Below, piece after piece: positions 57,094-64,000 of a stretch of 64,000 bases of DNA. A program made the translations under genes and the position numbers. The DNA lies in assembly GCA_003415625.1 (NCBI GenBank), contig PYIU01000003.1:5332001-5396000 (forward strand). Direction: 5' to 3'. This DNA is from Aquanectria penicillioides. Its lineage: Eukaryota > Ascomycota > Sordariomycetes > Hypocreales > Nectriaceae. Numbering within the stretch: the stretch's first letter is position 1; every line of letters begins with the position of its first letter. The notes beneath the pieces are model-generated. The model did not search any database and had not been told where the DNA came from. It saw only the letters and a list, made by a program, of their open reading frames with translations.

Positions 57094-57562
57094 AATCAGT
57101 CTCACGATGCCATCCAATTCTTTTTGTCAATAAGTGTCAATATTTTTTGCACTCTGATCTGTGTATATATATATCCAGGCTTTCTTTGCCAGCAAACAAA
57201 AAGGCTGACAGAAATAGATGAACCCCGTAGCTGACTCATCACACTGAAGCATACCTAGTTGGATGGAGGTTAGGTACTTCAGTTGACAATAGAGAGAAAA
57301 TAACCGGGCCGTTAGGGTTATGCAAGAGTATCTATCCAGCGTGGTTAAATGCCCAATTGCCCCATATCTGAGCATTTAGTCGTGACATTCTTATTCTCCG
57401 TGTGATGCTTCCATATCATGACTATGTATCATCACGTGACCCGTCTGCCTACGTATCGATAACCTTTTTGAGGTTTCCACTTTTCCGATAAGCTGTAGAT
57501 GTCACTACACTCTCAATTGTCTTGACTCTCCTCTTCCGTTGCTCATTACATTTCAAGAAAGA
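57094..57562. promoter_or_regulatory. Upstream region of cactin
   Basis: 469 bases. Has a T-run after the tRNA (near 57120 and 57142) that may end Pol III transcription, a TATATATATA stretch near 57164-57172, and an ATCACGTGAC element at 57431-57440 about 125 bases before the cactin ATG. Confidence 0.4.
57431..57440. promoter_or_regulatory. ATCACGTGAC CDEI/E-box element
   Basis: Exact match to RTCACGTG on both strands except the flanking base, the Cbf1-type binding core. Position about 125 bases before the cactin start is suited to a promoter. Confidence 0.4.
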
Positions 57563-59276
57563 ATGGATCCTGGACGTCGGGCTATGATCGCGGGACGCAG
57601 GTCTCCCACTAGACGGGATGTTACGGCCCCCAGACACGATCCCAGCACACGAATCTCGAAGTCTAGTCGACCACCCGCCTCCAAGAACTCTGCAAGGTAC
57701 CTGACCCAAGACGAGCAATCGCGTCAGTTCGTGGCCGATGAAGACAAGTTCGTTCTGAAGCAGTCGAAAAAGAAGGCTGATATTCGAGTCCGAGAGGGCC
57801 GTGCAAAGCCGATCGACTACCTGGCTTTCAACCTGAGATACATCGATTCCGATCGCGACGTATTTGACGAAGATGAAGCCGACATAGAGATTGACGTTCC
57901 GGCGCCAGGAGATGTGATCAAGTCGTTGGATGCCGCCCAGATCGCCGAGCTTGGCTCCGAACTCGAGTCCTATCATACCTTAGAAACAAACACGAGGAAC
58001 CGAGACTATTGGAAGGCGCTGAAGACGCTCTGTGCGGACCGCAAATCGAGACTGAATCCCCAGGGACGAGAGGAAAGGGTGGTCAGCAGTGTTTCGGACG
58101 ACATTGACAAGATCCTTGCCCCGAAGACGCACGATCAGCTCGAGGCTTTAGAGAAGCAGATCAAGGCGAAGCTTCAGTCCAACGAGGATATCGATACCGA
58201 CTACTGGGAACAGCTGCTACGAAGTCTGTTGGTCTGGAAAGCCCGAGCTAAGTTAAGCAAGGTATACGAGGCAATCAAAACGAACAGAATCCACCAACTC
58301 AGATCAACAAATCCCGCTAAGGCGAAAGCATTGGAGGAAGGTCGACCTACCGCGGGCGCGTCGGCTATCTCGTATCCGCCTGCCGCTTCGTCAATGCCAT
58401 CAAGAGGCGAGGTGTCCAAGCAAATTGCTGTCTCGTCCTCCAGCCACCACACCACCTCAGCTCCCCCTGGGACTGCGCGTTTCTCCCAAGCAGAAGACAC
58501 AGACTTCTCTCAGGCTACCAAAGCCTTGTATGACCGCGAGGTTGCTCGTGGAGTGGACGAGAACGAGGAAATATTCACTGGTGAAGAAGCTGTTACTAGC
58601 ACTACAAAACCTCAGTGGTCCGACAAGTATCGACCCCGAAAACCTCGTTATTTCAACAGGGTCCAGATGGGATACGACTGGAACAAATATAACCAGACCC
58701 ACTATGATCACGATAACCCGCCGCCAAAGGTTGTCCAAGGCTACAAGTTCAATATTTTTTACCCGGAACTCATTGATAAGACGAAAGCACCAACGTTCAA
58801 AATCATTCGCGAGCATGGGCGACGACGAGGAGAATCGTTTGCTGCCGCTGGAGAGGAAGACACATGCCTCATTCGGTTCATTGCGGGGCCTCCATATGAG
58901 GACATTGCGTTTCGAATCGTTGATCGAGAATGGGATTACAGCGCTAAGAAGGATCGAGGCTTTAAAAGCTCTTTTGATAAGGTACGTTGCTACTTCGTTT
59001 ATTATTGAAATTCTTATAGGAGGCTCCGTCAACCTGCTCTGTTGTGTTGTGTTGAGGACCACTCAACTGTGCAAGCCACATTGATATGGATATCCTAGTT
59101 CGGCCCTCGCCCTTCGTTTCATCTTTTGGACTACACCAACTGACGTGTCACATTCTACAGGGGATCTTGCAACTGCATTTTCAGTTCAAAAAGGTATGCG
59201 ACTCTAAAAACAGAATTCAGACTCTACGAGGTCGATGTTGCTAACTGCTCATGTGTAGATCTATTACCGAAAATAA
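57563..59276 (+). CDS. Cactin (CactinC_cactus family), splicing-associated factor
   Basis: Nuclear protein linked to the spliceosome and chromatin-coupled RNA processing. Exons 57563-58981, 59161-59193 and 59259-59276; 489 residues. N-terminal Arg-rich stretch, then the mid domain (DEQSRQFVADEDKFVL, KPIDYLAFNLRYID) and the strongly conserved C-terminal cactin domain: PRKPRYFNRVQMGYDWNKYN, QTHYDHDNPPPKVVQGYKF, NIFYPELIDK, RFIAGPPYEDIAFRIVDREW. The tiny last exons (33 and 18 bases) give GILQLHFQFKKIYYRK, the expected end of the family, which validates both introns. It is shorter at the N-terminus than some orthologs, so an upstream exon is possible. Confidence 0.94.
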
Positions 59277-61290
59277 CTTCGTACTCCAAATTCTCAATGC
59301 CTGCCATGTCATCTCGAACAAGGAGCGCCGTTCTGTTTATTTACCAGCACCAAGAATGAAGTCTTCGACATATCATGGGATTAAAGAAACGAGGTTTTGC
59401 CAGTTTGGTGGAGGATATGTCTTGTGTTTAGTATGCTAGACGTTTGTTGGCGAGATGCACCGAAAGAACAGCGTGGTTCACTGACGGCAGCGCAGCGCGT
59501 TCTTGGTTTTCCATAGCTCCTCCCTAAATTTCCCAGCAACTAATCATGCCAATTGCTTGGCCGTTTGTGTCACCATCCTCAGGGCCGTCTGCTTGAGTCA
59601 CTCGCTTTCGCACAGCCATGAGATGCTACGTGCTATCCTGGTCCAATACCCGATGCCCACGAGCGACTGGCCGCGCTTTGATAGAGAACAGCATGGCAAC
59701 GTTTCTATCGGCTAGCAGTCAAACTTGAAAGGCGAACAAAGGCTCCGATTCCCTGTCGATATCCGGAAGGTGTCTGCCCTCGCGTAATCAGACGGAGACG
59801 CTGCCGCGGAGCACGCCTCAAGCTATGAGTTTGATTGTTGGAGGAGAGCTCATCCCATCCCATCTCATCTCATGTGAGGCGAGAGCAATCACAAATGAGG
59901 ATTGTTGCAGTTAGACTCGCCTAACAAAGAAAGCTGTCGCTGAAGCCTCAAACCTCAGCTTTGAGCCCGGTAATTGTCGGTGAGAATGTTCGACGCGTGA
60001 TTCCATACCCAGCCTTTGAGCATCGGTCCGCACAGCAGTGATGATTTGCTTGGATGAGCTTCCAGCCAGACGCTTCCACGCCTTTCATGCGGACTCACGG
60101 CGGCAGCAACAAAAAAGGACTCCAAACAGAGACCGGGCCGGGCGGGCGGAGTTGATTGGTGCCCCGCTTGGTATCGCCTTCTGATGCAAGCTGCCGATCC
60201 AGAGTCTGCGTGCATCCCGTCTCCCGCGGTGACCCCGTTCATAGAGCACAAACCGGCCGGACTATACCATCAAGTGACTTTTGGCCGGCTGGCGAAATGT
60301 GCAAGGCCCCGAGGCAACACGGGAATTCCAGATACCACATATGGGGCCGAGATGTGCCAGCACTAGCAAGGGAGATCAAACGCTATGAGGGGCCGGGGGC
60401 CGGGGGTGACGATCATCATTGCTCAGAGCCCTCTGATGCATGGTTGCACAATGGGGGCAACCCATGTAGGCCAGCTGCTACTCCGCAAGAATCAAGGTAC
60501 AAGAAGGACGCCCGGGGCGTGTGCGCGTACATGTTGGATTGGTGTGCGAGGCCCGCCGTACAACCAACCAGAAAGCCACCGCCAATCCGCCTGGGCAGTG
60601 GTTTGTATCCAGACCTGTATTCGCAACGGCACGCACCACGCGCACACACCGGCACACACAAGGGAAGCTATGGCACTGGCAGGTCTGCCGACCCCGAGGG
60701 GTGCTCCCTGGACCCTTGAATACCTGGATACCTGGAGCAGGCCCTCCCGTTGTATCGTGCATACGACGGCCCTTTGCCGTCATGGAATGACTTGGCCCAC
60801 CCCCCTCACCCTCAATATCAAGCGTTCGATCTTGGGGTCCATCTTCCCTGCAACCCAGACTATTGGGATATGTGACTTGGGCCAGCACTTCTGGATCTGT
60901 CTACGGGCAGCTGTTTATCAACGGATTGACCCTGCGCATGTTCGTCTCAAACGGGACAGCACTGATTTTACTTCACGCCCTTTGCCTAAACGAGCCGGGA
61001 AGCACAAGCTTGTTCCGCGACATCAAATATCGCCGCCTCTCCTTTCTGTCTGCCTTGTTCATTGTTTCGATTGTGACGCCCTGCCATCTCCCGTCAGTCA
61101 TCTACCCTCTACTTCTTGCCTTCTCTCGTCTGCATCTTGTCTCCATATTGTTCTCCTATTGCCCTGTTCGTCTTTTTCAATACAAACCACGATATTTCCC
61201 TGCCTCCTCAGAAGAAGCGAGTCAAACCGCCACGAGACCAGACTGGGCTGTCATTCATAAGTCACCTCTTGACCTCCTGTCCAGCCAGCC
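59277..61290. other. 2-kb intergenic region upstream of the forkhead gene
   Basis: 3' flank of cactin, then the upstream region of the forkhead gene. The last 300 bases are C/T-rich (typical leader). Frames in 60156-61260 are Thr/Arg/Pro-rich without domain. A long leader for a regulator gene is expected but unproven. Confidence 0.45.
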
Positions 61291-62313
61291 ATGGATTCGC
61301 CATTCGCTGATGGCGAACGGTCTTCCTGCTACACGAGCCGCTTCGTCTCCGGAGAGTTCAAACAATCGAGTTGCGTGTCAGAGATGGCCAATATAGACTA
61401 CTGCATTCCGTCTCCAGTTGCTCAAGAACAGTCACCACACCCATCGGAAACTGCCTCGCTTCCTACACCGACGACTCTTTATCAGCATCAACAGCTGCCC
61501 CACAGACCGGCTCAGAGTCCCAGCACATTTGCCTCCATGACATCAAACCCTCAGTACGCTCAGAAGAACCAGCAGATATGGCCATCTCCTCCCCCAGGAC
61601 CTGACGAGTTTGAAAACTACTCCTACGAAAGTTCCCCCACCTGTGGCAGTGGCCAAACTGGATACAACCCTTCGCCGGTCTCACCAAGGACGTGGCCGTC
61701 CCCACACCTGCATTTCCAGCAAAGCACGGAGCCGTTCCCGCAGCAGGTCCAGCAAGATTCCTTCAAGAGCCTCCAAATTTGCACACCGACATCAACGGGC
61801 AGCCTCACTCTCCGTGGTCCCCAAGTTTTGACACCTTACACTGGCAACTCGTCCCGGGGCTTGGACAGCGACATTGACAGGTTGTCATTGTCTCGAGATA
61901 ACTACAATTCACCTGGGAATGTTCCAGACTTCTCGACCGCATCAATTTCCGATACGGCATCGCCCACCGATCTCCCTTTGGGAACTCCGCTCTATATGCC
62001 GGTTGCTAACAACGACAATGCGTCTCCACCTTTGGGTAGAGCAGAGGAGGCGACAAGCACTGAGTCAAAAAGAGCCACAGAACAGAGTGGTCCTTCAAAA
62101 GGAGAGGAACCATACGCTCAACTAATCTACAGGGCCTTCATGAGCCAACCCGAATACTCCATGACATTGCAACAGCTCTATCAGTGGTTTCGGGAAAACA
62201 CTGACAAGGCCAAGAGTGAGACAAAAGGTTGGCAGAACAGTATTCGACACAATCTAAGCATGAACGCTGTAAGACACCCCTTTCCCCAAGCCATGTACTT
62301 TGTGGATCTTTTT

Positions 62314-62356
<43 letters not shown>

Positions 62357-63329
62357 CAGATCGCACGTTTACCTTAGCGGGCTTTGGGGTCTTCATGCAT
62401 AAGAGGACAAGGGCCAAGCAGGCAGTGGGATGTTTTGCAGCCCATGGAAGTCAACAGCCGCTGACAGTTTTATCGCGTTGCAGGCATTTACGAAGCGAGA
62501 CCTCAAGCAACAATCGCCGCCTGTCACAATTGTTGGCGACCAGGCGTCATTGCCTCCTACACCAGACCCTAAAAGATCGACCGAGTGGGTGTTGGCAGAC
62601 TGGGCTGTCCAGAATGGGGTCCAGAGCACTACTCGATACCGCAAGGGTAACCCAACACGCACCAGAGGCAATGGCAACAAGGTGCTGTCCCATGCCATCC
62701 AACACGGATTCCAGCACAGCGGTAACCCAATTTCCACCAAGGCAGCGTCTGGTCGCAAGGGCGGCTTCGCTTCGAACAGAGGCAGGATGCGCGGTCGTCA
62801 TTACAGGCATGGCCCACCACAAGTGTCACCCGCTGTGGCTGCTGCTGCGGTCGCCGCTGCTACGCAGCAACTCATCCCCATCGGCCACAATCCTATTCGA
62901 CAGACAGGTGTGCCAGAGGTATATCCTCACTATGGTGATGGTCAAATGCTTCTTCCCCGCCTCGAGACGCCGCCACAGATTGCTATCAAGCAAGAAGCAA
63001 CATGCTCGCCGCTGACCCCTGAGGCTGCCGCCCCAGGATCGTTTGGATTCATACTACCGGATCCGAGCATTGCATCTCACTGCACCGGCGCTATCTCAGA
63101 CGCCACATACGCCTTCGTGAACGGGGAGCAGGCTCCTCTGTACACAGGGCCGCCTCCATGCCACTTCCCATACGGCCCTGCAGATGTCACTGGTGTCTAC
63201 CCTAGTGAGTGCCGCGAGCTGCCGCCCCAGCCGCCTTCTCAACTCACTGTCGACGGAGCCGGAGCAAGCGGGCACCTATTTGGGACGATTGATGGCGAGC
63301 CCTACGAATGGAACAGTGCTGCACTTTAA
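61291..63329 (+). CDS. Forkhead-box transcription factor
   Basis: Sequence-specific DNA-binding regulator. Exons 61291-62268 and 62484-63329; 607 residues. The forkhead domain starts near residue 270: EEPYAQLIYRAFMSQPEYSM, LQQLYQWFRENTDKAKSE, then GWQNSIRHNLSMN|AAFTKRD, the DNA-recognition helix, with the intron falling right after SMNA. Before it is a Ser/Pro/Gln-rich region; after it a basic Arg/Gly patch (GRKGGFASNRGRMRGRHYR) and Ala- and Pro-rich segments typical of activation regions. The wing after the recognition helix is short and atypical. The 215-base intron holds a (GT)18 repeat and could be read through to a stop-containing frame. Target genes unknown. Confidence 0.92.
62319..62354 (+). 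repeat. (GT)18 microsatellite in forkhead intron
   Basis: Perfect 36-base dinucleotide run inside the intron that splits the forkhead DNA-binding domain. Likely polymorphic in length; could affect splicing efficiency (inference). Confidence 0.9.
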
Positions 63330-64000
63330 GGGCCTGGCTACGGATGATCCCCCGGCCGCCACAGAGTCACACTGTTAGTGCCTCTAGTTAGTTGCGTTTT
63401 GAAGGGCATAGACACATGCTGAGACAAGTCGACAACAACAATAGACGGGATGAAAAGCAAAAAGAAAAAAAAAAGGAAATGGGATAAATGAGCACCAAGA
63501 CGAGTCGGACTAGTGTGCGTTCAAAAACATCCATTGTGTGTGGCACTCGACCAGACTGTCGGGTACGATGCGCCCGCAGGACAAGACGAGCTAGCCGATA
63601 ACCAACAAGAACGGAGAATTCTCGCAGATACTGGGCAACCTGGCAGCCTTCACAATGGCACGAGAGGCGATGCGCCAAGACAGGAAGACGCCCGACGCCC
63701 CGCAACTACGGCCGGAGAAGGTCCCATCTGGGGAGGACTCACCAAGACGAAGAAGCAGAATGGCGCCAGGGGGACCAATGGCGCAAGCAAGTTGGTTTGC
63801 GAGGTGGTTCAGCAGGCGAGGCGAGCGCAAAACTAGGAGTTCAGCATGGCGCAGTCTTGTTGGCTCTAACGGACATGGTATTGACAGCTTCTCGGGTCGG
63901 GCATAATCATGCGAAGGCGTCCTTTTTTGACGACTATGACTGTGACTTTTAGGTCATACGGCGGCGCATCATGTTTTTTTTTTTTTTTTTTTCAGGGGGG
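63330..64000. other. 3' region of the forkhead gene to window end
   Basis: AT-rich run with AAAAAG near 63459-63478 that fits a 3' UTR. Short frames after 63510 lack domains. A T homopolymer of about 20 at 63974-63993 ends the window. Confidence 0.5.

Noticed and set aside
60156..61260. Overlapping frames up to 291 residues ahead of the forkhead gene
   Set aside because: Thr/Arg/His-rich and domain-free; more likely leader or intergenic DNA.
1..64000. Transposons, CRISPR arrays and biosynthetic gene clusters
   Set aside because: I saw no transposase, reverse transcriptase, terminal repeats, direct-repeat arrays, polyketide or peptide synthetase. The MFS, amine oxidase and esterase genes are too scattered to call a cluster.

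Overview
The window is nuclear DNA of a filamentous ascomycete (Pezizomycotina, probably Sordariomycetes and perhaps Hypocreales; the order is my inference). Genes carry short GT-AG introns (about 47-220 bases), are spaced 0.3-3.7 kb apart on both strands with no operons, and encode a eukaryotic set: cyclophilin, RNA polymerase III subunit, Rpd3 deacetylase, proteasome lid protease, Rck2/Srk1 kinase, cactin, forkhead factor, GPI-anchored secreted proteins and intron-bearing tRNAs. Exon borders below were read by eye from splice sites and frame continuity.

Layout. 0-8 kb is housekeeping: cyclophilin A (+), RPC34 (-), RPD3 (-) and RPN11 (+), the last two sharing one promoter region. 8-14 kb is accessory: an orphan protein with a degenerate nucleotidyltransferase look, a secreted cutinase/acetylxylan esterase whose leader is frameshifted, and a protein with two CHORD-like zinc-binding repeats. 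14-25 kb holds an Rck2/Srk1-type kinase with a 3.7 kb upstream gap, an MFS permease and a DUF1275 membrane protein. 25-36 kb holds a large secreted protein with a Thr/Pro/Asp-rich tail, an orphan membrane protein, a class II aldolase/adducin protein with a mitochondrial-type leader, and a flavin amine oxidase. 36-45 kb holds an S9 prolyl-oligopeptidase-family peptidase, an S33-type membrane-anchored hydrolase, a GPI-type secreted protein and an acidic orphan. 45-57 kb holds tRNA-Leu(CAA), a decayed isoleucyl-tRNA synthetase copy, a divergent kinase, an X325/BIM1-like copper protein with GPI signal, an RNase H-fold-like protein and tRNA-Ile(AAT). 57-64 kb holds cactin and a forkhead transcription factor.

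Two signals stand out. First, four otherwise well-kept genes (RPN11, the esterase, the Srk1 kinase twice, the 25.5 kb secreted gene twice) each need one extra base, mostly in a short homopolymer, to reach their expected ends; after adding those bases every coding length becomes a multiple of three. This points to a systematic one-base undercall in the assembly rather than independent decay. Second, the isoleucyl-tRNA synthetase copy is truly dead: it has several in-frame stops and a missing internal block but keeps its introns, so it arose by DNA duplication. The CHORD-like gene is the most interesting possible new family: its two repeats share an intron at the identical codon and phase.
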